A stretch of DNA of 32,545 nucleotides from a virus: positions 1 through 32,545 of IMG/VR virus record IMGVR_UViG_3300017951_004600, one strand, 5' to 3'. Positions 6,546-13,801 of this stretch are shown here, one piece after another; within the stretch, counting starts at the first letter, position 1, and the number at the start of each line of letters is the position of its first letter. The notes below the pieces were generated by a model that was not told where the DNA came from, made no database searches, and saw only the letters and a list, made by a program, of their open reading frames with translations. Made by a program: the position numbers and the translations under genes.

Positions 6546-6575
6546 TAAGAGGGTGGGGTTGGGCTTGAGGGGAGC
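6546..6575 (+). promoter_or_regulatory. Divergent class B promoter
   Basis: TTAAGAGGGTGGGG precedes the ATG at 6576. The GGTGGGG part matches class B, but the TATA core is degraded (TTAAGA rather than GAAATA) and the G-block is two bases further from the ATG than usual. Expression may be weaker or differently timed. Confidence 0.45.
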
Positions 6576-8570
6576 ATGGCCCCCGATGTTGTCGTTCACC
6601 AATCCACCGAGTCGTCGTCCGACTTCCTCTTTGACGCCGCCGACCTGCCCGTCCGCTTGACCTTCCTGTCGTCCACCAAGGGACGCATGGAGTTCAGCGC
6701 CGAGGTGGATGGCGAACCCAAGGGCAAGGTGAATGTCCTGTCTCAGCACTCCATCGCTCGGCTCGCCAAGTCGTCGCTCAAGGACGATTCGCTCAAGGAT
6801 GAGTTCGTGGGGACCCTTCTGAAGGCTGGCGTGATTCTCCGAGAAGGCACCTATGTGGTCGCCACCATGGAGGACAAAACGACCGCCGAGGTCATGTCGC
6901 TTGAGGGCGAATCCTCATCCTACGGGGACATTGACCCAACGACCATTAGCAAGTTCCTCGGAGAGCGATTCCTGCTGGACCGCATCAACGAGATTCTCCA
7001 CGAGAGCCGTGAGACGCCGTTCGTCGGCGACGACGCCAACCTCCTGCTCACCTTCCTCGTGTTCCTGTCCTGCAAGACGGACAACCCGCTCAACCTTGAG
7101 ATGATTGGGCAGTCGGCCAGCGGCAAGACCTACATGACCTTGACCGCTCGCAACGGGTTCCCCAAGTCCATGATTATGGTTCTCGCTGGCGCCTCCAAGG
7201 AGGCTCTGAAATACGACTACGACGAGGTGGACGAGGACGGGAACTTCATCGTCAATGTGGACGGCCGTTGCATCGTCGTCTTGGAGAAGGACGAGTCGTT
7301 TGCCTTCATCAAGAAAATGAAGCCCATCATGTCGGGCGACGACACGGAACTCGTGTGGAAAACGCCCATCAAGAACGAACTATCGGGTGAAATAGAGACA
7401 CGGGACTTCATCATCCGTGGCCGACCATCGTTCATCACGCTCACCACTCGCAACCCCAGCGAGCAGGAGCAAATCACCCGCCAATTGATAATGACTCCCG
7501 ACACCACCGTGGAGAAGGTGAATGAGGTGGTTAAGAACGCCTTGCTGGCCAAGGCTCGCCCCGAGACCTTCAAGGTGCACCCCGACCTCAAAATGCTCCA
7601 AGCGTCTATGCTCTCGCTCAACCGATACCGTGTGCGGAACATTTTCGCCCCGCTCATGGTGGACTTCTTCCCCGCTCGCAACGCCCAGCACCAGCGAGAC
7701 ATTGGGAAGGTGCTCTCCATCATTGACGCCGTGGCCTTGCTCCACCAGCACCAGCGACCCGTGCAAAAGGACGAGCACGGGGACGAATACCTGCTCGCCT
7801 CCGTGGAGGATAATGTCATTGGACTCATGCTCTGCGACCTCGTTCTCCGAGCCAGCCTGTCGGGCGTCCCCGACGACACTTGGTCCGTGTATCAGCAAAT
7901 GACGGCCATGGACGAGGCCAAACGCCCGCTCACCGAGGATAACATTCTCCAATGGCTCGGCATCCACGCTTTCACCATCAGCAAAAACGCTCTGAAAGAG
8001 AAGCACCTCCCCACCCTTGAGGATGCTGGCCTTATTGAGGTCGGTAGGCGTGGCGGAGGGCGCGGTGGCGGCAAGAAGTCATTCCGCCTCGTCAAATCGC
8101 GAGTCGGACTCATGGACGACTACGCACTTTCACCTCTGTTCGTGGAAGCGGCGGCGGCGAACCTACGCGCCCTCGCCGAGGAATATAGCGATGTTCTCGC
8201 CAGCACCGAGCCAGCCGCTCACCGATTCCCGTTGAAGGCGCAAGACCAAACCCTTCTCCGCTCCATCGGGTGCCCCAGCAAGGAGGCGTCCGAGGTTTGG
8301 CGGTCTCTGTTCCTCCCATCCTACCTGCGCCCTGCTGGACGCTCAACGCTCCTGTGGGACATTGTAGGCAAGGACTCCAAGCACCGAGACAACCTGTTCG
8401 CTGGGGACGCTTGGTTCAACGCCACGAGCGACGCCACGGCGGCATTGAGCAAGCGCCGAGAGGTCAAGGAAGCCATCAAGACTGCCTCGCAGTCCAGCGG
8501 TTTGGACAACGACGACCTGTGGGAAGCGATGATGGATGCACACCTCGCTGGACTTGAGGATGAGGATTGA
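6576..8570 (+). CDS. P-loop ATPase, probable replicative helicase with winged-helix region
   Basis: A 664-residue protein with Walker A GQSASGKT (178-185) and Walker B CIVVLEKDE (232-240). The segment before Walker A (FLLDRINEILHES...NLLLTFLVFLSCKTDNPLNLEMIGQSASGKT) and the SMIMVLAGASKEAL segment after it resemble ATPase domains of virus and plasmid helicase/primase-helicases of the AAA+/SF3-like group. A region at about 456-510 with helices and a Gly/Lys/Arg wing (VGRRGGGRGGGKK) looks like a winged helix. It probably drives DNA unwinding at the origin next to it. MCM-like or DUF-type ATPases are alternatives. The next gene is the SSB, which fits a replication unit. Confidence 0.7.
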   Translation: MAPDVVVHQSTESSSDFLFDAADLPVRLTFLSSTKGRMEFSAEVDGEPKGKVNVLSQHSIARLAKSSLKDDSLKDEFVGTLLKAGVILREGTYVVATMEDKTTAEVMSLEGESSSYGDIDPTTISKFLGERFLLDRINEILHESRETPFVGDDANLLLTFLVFLSCKTDNPLNLEMIGQSASGKTYMTLTARNGFPKSMIMVLAGASKEALKYDYDEVDEDGNFIVNVDGRCIVVLEKDESFAFIKKMKPIMSGDDTELVWKTPIKNELSGEIETRDFIIRGRPSFITLTTRNPSEQEQITRQLIMTPDTTVEKVNEVVKNALLAKARPETFKVHPDLKMLQASMLSLNRYRVRNIFAPLMVDFFPARNAQHQRDIGKVLSIIDAVALLHQHQRPVQKDEHGDEYLLASVEDNVIGLMLCDLVLRASLSGVPDDTWSVYQQMTAMDEAKRPLTEDNILQWLGIHAFTISKNALKEKHLPTLEDAGLIEVGRRGGGRGGGKKSFRLVKSRVGLMDDYALSPLFVEAAAANLRALAEEYSDVLASTEPAAHRFPLKAQDQTLLRSIGCPSKEASEVWRSLFLPSYLRPAGRSTLLWDIVGKDSKHRDNLFAGDAWFNATSDATAALSKRREVKEAIKTASQSSGLDNDDLWEAMMDAHLAGLEDED

Positions 8571-8572
8571 CC

Positions 8573-8602
8573 TTCATATAGGTGGGGTGAGAAGTGGGGG
8601 TC
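8573..8602 (+). promoter_or_regulatory. Class B promoter (leaderless)
   Basis: TTCATATAGGTGGGG starts 30 bases before the ATG at 8603, overlapping the region just after the helicase stop. An in-frame GTG at 8594 falls inside the promoter and is not the start. Confidence 0.8.
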
Positions 8603-9727
8603 ATGTCAGCAAAAAACCTGCCTGCCTCCGTCCAAAGCCGCCTGCAACCCTTCATTGACAAAGGGATTCAGAACGGTATCTTCCAAGACGCCCAGCCTGT
8701 TGTGAGCCTTTACCGCAAGAAGGCCGCCGAACTCAAAGACACCGTGAACGAACTCGGTGGGATGAAGTCCAAGAACGCTCAAATGTTCGTGGCGAACTGC
8801 GTCATGACCGACCTCTCCGCCATGCTCCGTCAGAAGTCCTTCATGGTCCACCTTGATGTTTGGACCGTGGACTCCCGAATGACCCGCACGGGCCGAGCCA
8901 TGGCCAATGTGTTCGGCCAAGCCATCGTTGAGGATGGCGACTCCGTGATGGACGCCGCCCTCTTCAAAATGTCCCTGTGGGACGAGGACGCCGCTCTCGC
9001 CGACGACCTCGTGGCTGGGTGTGCCTACAACGCCTCCGTCTCCTGTCGCAACCTTGACGCCGAAGTGCTGGACCTCCGCCCACTCTCGGGCATGACCACC
9101 TTCACCGAGGAGGAATACACCCACGGCGCTCCTGCCGATGTGCTCCAAGCCACCTTTGACACCACCCCGATTGCCGAATTGGAGAACGACATTTCACGCA
9201 ACCGCAACGACTACCGCATGGTGCAAGCCACGGTCTCCTACGCTGGGGTTCAGACCTCCAAGACGGGCAACACCTTCGGCAAAATGCTCCTCAAGGACGA
9301 GTCCACCATGACCATTGAGGCCATTGAGTCGGGCGAGGGGCTGATGCTCAACGCTCTGTGCGACACCGCCACCGCTAACCGCTTCGGCAAATATAGCGAG
9401 GTGCTCGCCCTCATCACCACTTCCATGTCCGAGCAATACGGACTCTCCGCCACCATTGAGTGCGCCGTGGGTCTCGTCGTGATTGCTCCGCCCAAGGTGG
9501 AGGCTCCCAAGTCGGGAGACGACGCCGAGGACAACGCCTCGGACTATTTCAGCAACGCTCCAACCATTGACCTTGACGACGACGAGGACGCATCGGAAGA
9601 GACCACGGACGACACCGAGGAAGAAGCCACGGAGGCCGCTGAGGCCCCCAAGGCAGAAGCCAAGGCAAACGACGAGGGCTGGACCGAAGGCTCCGACGAC
9701 GACGAATGGGACGATGATTGGGATTGA
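8603..9727 (+). CDS. RPA-like single-stranded DNA-binding protein with acidic tail
   Basis: This 374-residue protein has an OB-fold signature of the RPA type at about residues 80-150: VWTVDSRMTRTGRAMANV, then FKMSLWDEDAALADDLVAG and YNASVSC, where W-D-E-D-A is typical of RPA/archaeal SSB. A second OB-like segment follows (YRMVQATVSYAGVQTSKTG...). The last ~75 residues are extremely acidic and end in DDDEWDDDWD; such tails recruit partner proteins in SSBs. It should coat ssDNA in replication and recombination and lies between the helicase and the recombinase operon. The leaderless ATG at 8603 is set by the promoter. Assignment is by pattern, without profile search. Confidence 0.75.
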   Translation: MSAKNLPASVQSRLQPFIDKGIQNGIFQDAQPVVSLYRKKAAELKDTVNELGGMKSKNAQMFVANCVMTDLSAMLRQKSFMVHLDVWTVDSRMTRTGRAMANVFGQAIVEDGDSVMDAALFKMSLWDEDAALADDLVAGCAYNASVSCRNLDAEVLDLRPLSGMTTFTEEEYTHGAPADVLQATFDTTPIAELENDISRNRNDYRMVQATVSYAGVQTSKTGNTFGKMLLKDESTMTIEAIESGEGLMLNALCDTATANRFGKYSEVLALITTSMSEQYGLSATIECAVGLVVIAPPKVEAPKSGDDAEDNASDYFSNAPTIDLDDDEDASEETTDDTEEEATEAAEAPKAEAKANDEGWTEGSDDDEWDDDWD

Positions 9728-9902
9728 GGCAGGCGGTTTCAACCTCGCCGTCTGAAAAGCCAAGTGTCGGCCAACCGTGAGGCGCCGTGGGTTTGGTAGT
9801 GCTTCCCTTTCAGCGCTTGGAGTTCCTCTCTCCCTGTCATGCTCACTCGGGGGCTGGGGGTCTCGGGGGTTTCCCCCAGCCCCCAACCTGTGGGGCATCA
9901 CT
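9728..9902 (+). terminator. Intergenic region with very stable hairpin (stem 9849-9860 / 9873-9884)
   Basis: GGGGGCTGGGGG and CCCCCAGCCCCC form a perfect 12-bp GC-only-but-two stem with a 12-base loop. It lies after the SSB gene and before a late-type gene, so it may separate early and late transcripts. A smaller GGCG/CGCC hairpin follows the SSB stop at about 9733-9750. No T-tract follows the large stem. Confidence 0.45.
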
Positions 9903-9930
9903 CAAGAACCACGACTCCGCTCTCTGAGCC
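9903..9930 (+). promoter_or_regulatory. Class C (putative late) promoter
   Basis: CAAGAACCAC begins 28 bases before the ATG at 9931. It matches TAAGAACCAC before the tail tube gene at the same distance. No TATA box is present. Confidence 0.55.
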
Positions 9931-10263
9931 ATGGGAACCTCATCACGCATGACGGTGGCCGTGGACGACATAGGCACGACCGTGCTATACACCAACCACA
10001 CCTTTGTGTCTCGGGTCGTCGGGTATTTTGACAAACCGACGAACGCCGCCACGCTCCCACTCATCCAAGTCTATGACCACAATTCGGCGTCGGACCTCCC
10101 AGCCGCGCCCCTATTGGAGTTCATACCCGACCACGATAAGGACAAAGAGTCGTCGTCCGTGTTTGAACTCAACCTCGGCTCGGTTCTGTTCACGAAGGGC
10201 ATCGTCGTGGTGGTTGGAGCGTTCGTTGGCTCAACGGGAGCACTCTATGTCGTTCATGATTAG
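9931..10263 (+). CDS. Small probable virion protein, 110 aa
   Basis: A beta-rich protein without recognised family. It has alternating hydrophobic strands (TTVLYTNHTFVSRVVGYF, PLIQVYDH, VLFTKGIVVVVGAFVGSTGALYVVHD) and few charged clusters. The ending, with a 'K-G-hydrophobic run-G-S-T-G' pattern, recalls short head or tail surface proteins of marine phages. The virion call rests mainly on its class C promoter, shared with clear tail genes. It is monocistronic; the next gene has its own class A promoter. An alternative start is the ATG at 9949. Confidence 0.55.
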   Translation: MGTSSRMTVAVDDIGTTVLYTNHTFVSRVVGYFDKPTNAATLPLIQVYDHNSASDLPAAPLLEFIPDHDKDKESSSVFELNLGSVLFTKGIVVVVGAFVGSTGALYVVHD

Positions 10264-10275
10264 ATAGGCGATGGT

Positions 10276-10305
10276 TTAATATAGGGGAACCTGCTACGGT
10301 ATAAC
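10276..10305 (+). promoter_or_regulatory. Class A promoter (leaderless)
   Basis: TTAATATAGG begins 30 bases before the ATG at 10306, with GCGATGG upstream and GCTACGGTATAAC before the start. Confidence 0.85.
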
Positions 10306-10593
10306 ATGGCGAACCACCTAAGCACGACCAACCCAGCCCTCAGCATCACCCCGTTGAAGGAGCAAGCACGAAACATGAAAGTCCCTTGCTGGGGCAATAT
10401 GTCGTGGGAGACCCGCGACTGCTCCAACGCCTTCTTGGACACCGAGAACTTGACTGTGAACACCCGATACCGATTCAACATGACCATGGTGGACATTTCA
10501 GCCCGTTGCCCTGTGTGCGGAGAGGACCAAGAGGTTTTGACCGCTGATGCCCGAGACGGCGACACGGTTTGGACGATTGACACCGACCTGTGA
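10306..10593 (+). CDS. Small Cys-containing protein, 95 aa
   Basis: Four cysteines (PCWGN, RDCSN, RCPVCGE) could form a split zinc site; CPVCG followed by E is a typical zinc-knuckle half. The rest is not recognised. It is a single-gene unit just upstream of the recombinase operon, which has its own promoter beginning within a few bases of this stop. Function unknown. Confidence 0.7.
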   Translation: MANHLSTTNPALSITPLKEQARNMKVPCWGNMSWETRDCSNAFLDTENLTVNTRYRFNMTMVDISARCPVCGEDQEVLTADARDGDTVWTIDTDL

Positions 10594-10597
10594 GTGG

Positions 10598-10627
10598 CTT
10601 AAATAGGTGGGGGAGCAACCCTTCACC
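10598..10627 (+). promoter_or_regulatory. Class B promoter (leaderless)
   Basis: CTTAAATAGGTGGGGG begins 30 bases before the ATG at 10628. A GTG at 10607 opens the same frame inside the promoter and is rejected as start. Confidence 0.8.
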
Positions 10628-11518
10628 ATGACTCGCTCAAAGAAGAAGGCTCAGAACTACGCAGACCTCATCGCATCGTGCGACACGGGCGAGGACATGA
10701 TTCGCAACCGCCCACGGCACATGAAAGTGCAGGGGTTCAGCGGCTCGGGCAAGTCCACCTTCGCCCTCTCCTTCTTTGCTCACCACGCATCCGAAGTCGC
10801 TCCCGACGCTTCCCTCATGTGCATCATTGACTGCGACCTTGAGGGCCAAGCGGACCTCGTGGCTCGGGATGAAATCGTCCCGCCCAACCTGCGCTCTCGC
10901 ATCCTCCGCAAGGTGTGCCGCACGCCCGACGAGGTGAACGACATGAGCCTCGCTTTCATTGACCTCATGCGCCAACACAAAGAGGACCACCCCGACGGCG
11001 TTCGTGTCATGGTCATGGAGAACGAGGGAGCGTTTTACCTCGCCTGCCGTGAGCACTACGCTTCCAGCGTCCACGGCATGACCGAGGGCGAACTCCTCCT
11101 CTCCCGCCAGCAGGAGGCCATCAGTCAAGGCAAAAAGACGCTCCCTGCCTACGCAGAGGGGCAGATGCACGCCTATAAGGTCATTAACAAATTGTTCTAT
11201 TCGCCCTACGAGCGTCTGAAAATCGGCGGCGAGATGTATGGGTATCACTTCCTCTCCACGGTCCTTCTCAAGACCAAGACGGAGAACTACGGCACGCCCA
11301 ACGAGAGCCGTGTGGTGCTGGCCGCTGGCCGCCCCGACATGACCGACCCCCTATTTGATTGGATAGTGGAAATGACCCAGCAACAACGCACCGTCAAGGG
11401 CGATGTTGAGTCTCGCCACTTCGCCCACATCAAGAAGTCCCGAGCGTGCAAGCCGTTCCGCCTTGAGAACCCGTCGCAGGAACGATTTTGGAAGGCCGTG
11501 GATAAGGCGTCTCAATGA
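10628..11518 (+). CDS. RecA/Sak4-like ATPase (recombinase family)
   Basis: A 296-residue P-loop protein with Walker A GFSGSGKS (36-43) and a Walker B-like CIIDCDLEG (65-73). Length and layout fit the Sak4/RecA-core ATPases of phages, which promote strand annealing or exchange with an SSB. The position directly upstream of a RecB/Cas4-like nuclease, with an SSB gene nearby, is the usual setting of such recombination modules. A cellular RadA would be longer and have an N-terminal HhH domain, which is missing here. The start is fixed by the class B promoter. Packaging-type or other RecA-fold ATPases remain possible. Confidence 0.65.
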   Translation: MTRSKKKAQNYADLIASCDTGEDMIRNRPRHMKVQGFSGSGKSTFALSFFAHHASEVAPDASLMCIIDCDLEGQADLVARDEIVPPNLRSRILRKVCRTPDEVNDMSLAFIDLMRQHKEDHPDGVRVMVMENEGAFYLACREHYASSVHGMTEGELLLSRQQEAISQGKKTLPAYAEGQMHAYKVINKLFYSPYERLKIGGEMYGYHFLSTVLLKTKTENYGTPNESRVVLAAGRPDMTDPLFDWIVEMTQQQRTVKGDVESRHFAHIKKSRACKPFRLENPSQERFWKAVDKASQ

Positions 11519-11528
11519 GGTGCCTCGC

Positions 11529-12749
11529 ATGAGAGTCCCCTACATTTCAGCCTCTCGCCTCAAGACGGCGCAGGACTGCTCGCTGAAATATCACTTTCAC
11601 TATGAGGAACCCAATGCTGACGCCGTGGCTCTGAAAGAGATGAGCAACCACCGAGACGCAAGCCAAGCAGGCCGTCTTGGGAACAATGTGCACGACGCCT
11701 TGGAGGAGTGGCGCCGACCCGACGAGGACGGCAACACCCCGAAGCCATCGTTCGGCCGCCTCATGACGCTCTATAAGGAGGTCTCAGCAACCCGTGAGGT
11801 GGACTTTGACGCCTATGAGGACGGCAAGAAAATGCTCAAGCGCTGGTTTGACCGCCGTGGGCGCGACCCTGTGCGTGTTCTCGCCGTTGAACAACAGTTC
11901 GGCACCTCAAGTGCCCCCCATATCCTCCAACGGACAGGGACCCCCGTTTATGGGTTCATTGACCTCGTGATTGAGCATAAGGACGGAACCATTGAACTCA
12001 TTGACTACAAAACGCAACGGCTGGACATAACGCAAGCCGAGGCTGACAACAATGTGCAGGCGGCCATTTACCTCTCGGTCGCCCGTGAACTGTGGCCCGA
12101 CCGCCCTCTCGTGTTCACCTTTGACCTTCAACGCCACGGCACCGTCTCAACGGTGTGGACCGACGAGCGCTTGGAGACCTTCAAGGATTGGCTTCACGGC
12201 CAATATGAGGCCATCCTCGCCGTGGACTCATCGGACACCATGAAGGTGCCTGCAACCATCGGGAAGGGGTGTCAATGGTGTGGCTACACCGACATTTGCC
12301 CGAAGGCTCAGAGCCTCATGCAGAACGGCGCATGGGACATGATTAACCCGACCATGAGCGCCGACCTTGACGACCTGCTCAACGAACTCGCCGTTATCAA
12401 GGCCAGCAACGCCATGCTCACCAAGCGCAAGAAGGCTATTGACGACCATATCAAGAACGAGGTGTTTGACCGACAGATGAAGGTTGAGGACTGCGTGGCC
12501 GAGACGGACAATTGGTCCGTTGAATGGCGAGAGCAAACCCGCCGCTCCTACATACCCACCGAGGTTCAGCGCCTCGTGCCGCCGACCGTATTCGGAACCA
12601 TGGTGTCGTTGTCCAACGCCGCCGTGGACCGAGTGCTCCCTATCCTACCCGATGATGTGGCCGAGGCCATCAAGCGAACCCAAATCGCCAAGCCTCAGCG
12701 AATGCTCATCATCAAGCCAAAGGAGAGCGGAGATGAAGGAGAGAACTGA
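11529..12749 (+). CDS. Cas4/RecB-family PD-(D/E)XK nuclease with Fe-S cluster
   Basis: A 406-residue nuclease. The catalytic core is GFIDLVIEHKDGTIELIDYKTQ (about 141-162: Asp144, Asp159, Lys161), followed by the QAAIYLSVAREL helix with the RecB-type Gln. Four cysteines, Cys17 and Cys248-x2-Cys251-x5-Cys257, reproduce the split 4Fe-4S site of Cas4 and AddB. It probably resects DNA ends for the RecA-like partner encoded just upstream. GAGGTG (11517-11522), overlapping the previous stop, is an ideal ribosome site six bases before the ATG at 11529; upstream in-frame ATGs lie inside the previous gene and are unlikely. After residue 285 follows a helical C-terminal part without known domain. Confidence 0.85.
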   Translation: MRVPYISASRLKTAQDCSLKYHFHYEEPNADAVALKEMSNHRDASQAGRLGNNVHDALEEWRRPDEDGNTPKPSFGRLMTLYKEVSATREVDFDAYEDGKKMLKRWFDRRGRDPVRVLAVEQQFGTSSAPHILQRTGTPVYGFIDLVIEHKDGTIELIDYKTQRLDITQAEADNNVQAAIYLSVARELWPDRPLVFTFDLQRHGTVSTVWTDERLETFKDWLHGQYEAILAVDSSDTMKVPATIGKGCQWCGYTDICPKAQSLMQNGAWDMINPTMSADLDDLLNELAVIKASNAMLTKRKKAIDDHIKNEVFDRQMKVEDCVAETDNWSVEWREQTRRSYIPTEVQRLVPPTVFGTMVSLSNAAVDRVLPILPDDVAEAIKRTQIAKPQRMLIIKPKESGDEGEN

Positions 12750-13068
12750 CGACGAAGTGCCCTCCTCCAAATACGGAACCCGTCGCAAGGGCCGTCTCGG
12801 CAAATCCGATGGGAGGAATGTTCGCCGTCTGTGGGCCGCCATGATTGAGGCGGGAGCCGTGTTCCCCGAGGGAACCCCAATCGCCACGGGCGAGATTCTC
12901 ACGCTCCCAAATCAGCCATTTGAGATGAACCGTCTCAGCAACCACCTCGCCAAGAAGCCGCACCTGTTCTTCAACGCTGGCTCGGTCCGAATCGCGTCGC
13001 TGGACGGGCGCACCAAATATCCTCAGAAGGTGTGGCTCGCCTACCCCGACGCCTACGATGATGAATAG
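12733..13068 (+). CDS. Small basic protein, possible winged-helix DNA-binding protein, 111 aa
   Basis: It overlaps the nuclease gene by 17 bases and has a good ribosome site (AAGGAGAG, 12719-12726). The N-terminal 30 residues are basic and polar; the rest (LWAAMIEAGAVF, EMNRLSNHLAKKPHLF, VRIASLDGRT, QKVWLAY) reads like three helices and a beta wing. It is co-transcribed with the RecA-like ATPase and nuclease, so a part in recombination or its control is plausible. No firm family. Confidence 0.6.
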   Translation: MKERTDDEVPSSKYGTRRKGRLGKSDGRNVRRLWAAMIEAGAVFPEGTPIATGEILTLPNQPFEMNRLSNHLAKKPHLFFNAGSVRIASLDGRTKYPQKVWLAYPDAYDDE

Positions 13069-13079
13069 TGAGCGATGGG

Positions 13080-13109
13080 TATATATAGGAGTGTTGCCTA
13101 CCCTTAATC
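13080..13109 (+). promoter_or_regulatory. Class A promoter (leaderless)
   Basis: TATATATAGG starts 30 bases before the ATG at 13110, with GAGCGATGGG upstream, GAGTG downstream and CCTACCCTTAATC before the start. Confidence 0.85.
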
Positions 13110-13391
13110 ATGGCGAACATCACCGACCAAATGACCCCCGAGAATGTGAACACCTACCGCTTCATGACCTCATCCCGAAAGACGACCAAGTGTGCGAACT
13201 GCACCCGTGGACCGATGACTTTCCGATTTGCACCCGAAGGCCGCTTCAAGGTAGGCTCTTGGGTCCGTGTTGTTCTCGCTCCTTCACCATCAACGACGCG
13301 CACCGTTTGCCCCCATTGTGCTCAAACCCTCTTGGCCTTGCCGCCCTCCCGCTGGGTTGCTCCCCACGACGACTACCGCTTGATTCGGTGA
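13110..13391 (+). CDS. Small zinc-ribbon-like protein, 93 aa
   Basis: CANC (about 28-31) and CPHC (about 68-71) form two Cys pairs about 37 residues apart, a classic zinc-ribbon spacing, with beta-rich sequence between (MTFRFAPEGRFKVGSWVRVVLA). The role is unknown; such ribbons bind nucleic acid or transcription proteins. Monocistronic, class A promoter. Confidence 0.7.
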   Translation: MANITDQMTPENVNTYRFMTSSRKTTKCANCTRGPMTFRFAPEGRFKVGSWVRVVLAPSPSTTRTVCPHCAQTLLALPPSRWVAPHDDYRLIR

Positions 13392-13406
13392 ACTTTCAGC
13401 GACAGG

Positions 13407-13450
13407 TATATATAGGACTGACACATACCATTGAACAGAGGCGAACCAAC
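13407..13450 (+). promoter_or_regulatory. Class A promoter with a short leader
   Basis: TATATATAGG at 13407-13416 follows CAGCGACAGG. The expected transcript start is near 13437, but the ATG is at 13451, leaving a ~14-base leader that includes AGAGGCG, a modest ribosome-site match. This is the one clear exception to leaderless starts in this class. Confidence 0.65.
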
Positions 13451-13771
13451 ATGACCCGACGACCCGAGACCCAAGAGCAGGCAACGAAGGTGATTGATGC
13501 ACTCACCGCTAAGGCAGAAGCCATTGAAGCCGAGCGCATGAAATTGGTGGGCGACTTCAGCCCCGAGGCCATGGCTCAGTTCAACGCTTTGGGGGAAGAG
13601 TCCCACCGTCTCATTGACGAGCGCCACGACCTCGTGATTCTCCGCCGTTCCCTCCCAACCCAAGCCCAATGGGAATACGAGGCTGACATGCGACTCCAAG
13701 AGCAAATCGCCAACGACCCCTACGGTGGCGACGACTTCATGGCCTACAACATGACGGGCGACTGCTGGTGA
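13451..13771 (+). CDS. Hypothetical coiled-coil protein, 106 aa
   Basis: Mostly charged helix: EQATKVIDALTAKAEAIEAE and FNALGEESHRLIDERHDLVILRR suggest two coiled-coil stretches, followed by an acidic C-terminus. No family recognised. Unlike its neighbours, its transcript should carry a short 5' leader. Confidence 0.65.
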   Translation: MTRRPETQEQATKVIDALTAKAEAIEAERMKLVGDFSPEAMAQFNALGEESHRLIDERHDLVILRRSLPTQAQWEYEADMRLQEQIANDPYGGDDFMAYNMTGDCW

Positions 13772-13801
13772 TTGAAATAGGTGGGGTGGCCCTCTGAGGG
13801 T
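13772..13801 (+). promoter_or_regulatory. Class B promoter (leaderless)
   Basis: TTGAAATAGGTGGGG begins 30 bases before the ATG at 13802 and overlaps the stop of the previous gene. The in-frame GTG at 13781 is inside the promoter. Confidence 0.8.

Larger units (their letters stand above)
6330..6575. other. Candidate replication origin region
   Basis: This gene-free stretch combines an AT-rich inverted repeat, the strong G6/C6 hairpin, a (CA)n-rich tract at about 6474-6503 (alternating purine-pyrimidine) and a G-rich strand at 6520-6571. It sits directly before the predicted helicase gene, a common place for viral origins. The assignment is inference from composition and position; no iterons were found. 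Confidence 0.35.

Noticed and set aside
9780-9840. tRNA-like stretch with GGAG-TTCCTCT-CTCC resembling a T-arm
   Set aside because: The anticodon-like arm has an eight-base loop and no acceptor stem pairs with the expected 3' side, so it is not a tRNA.
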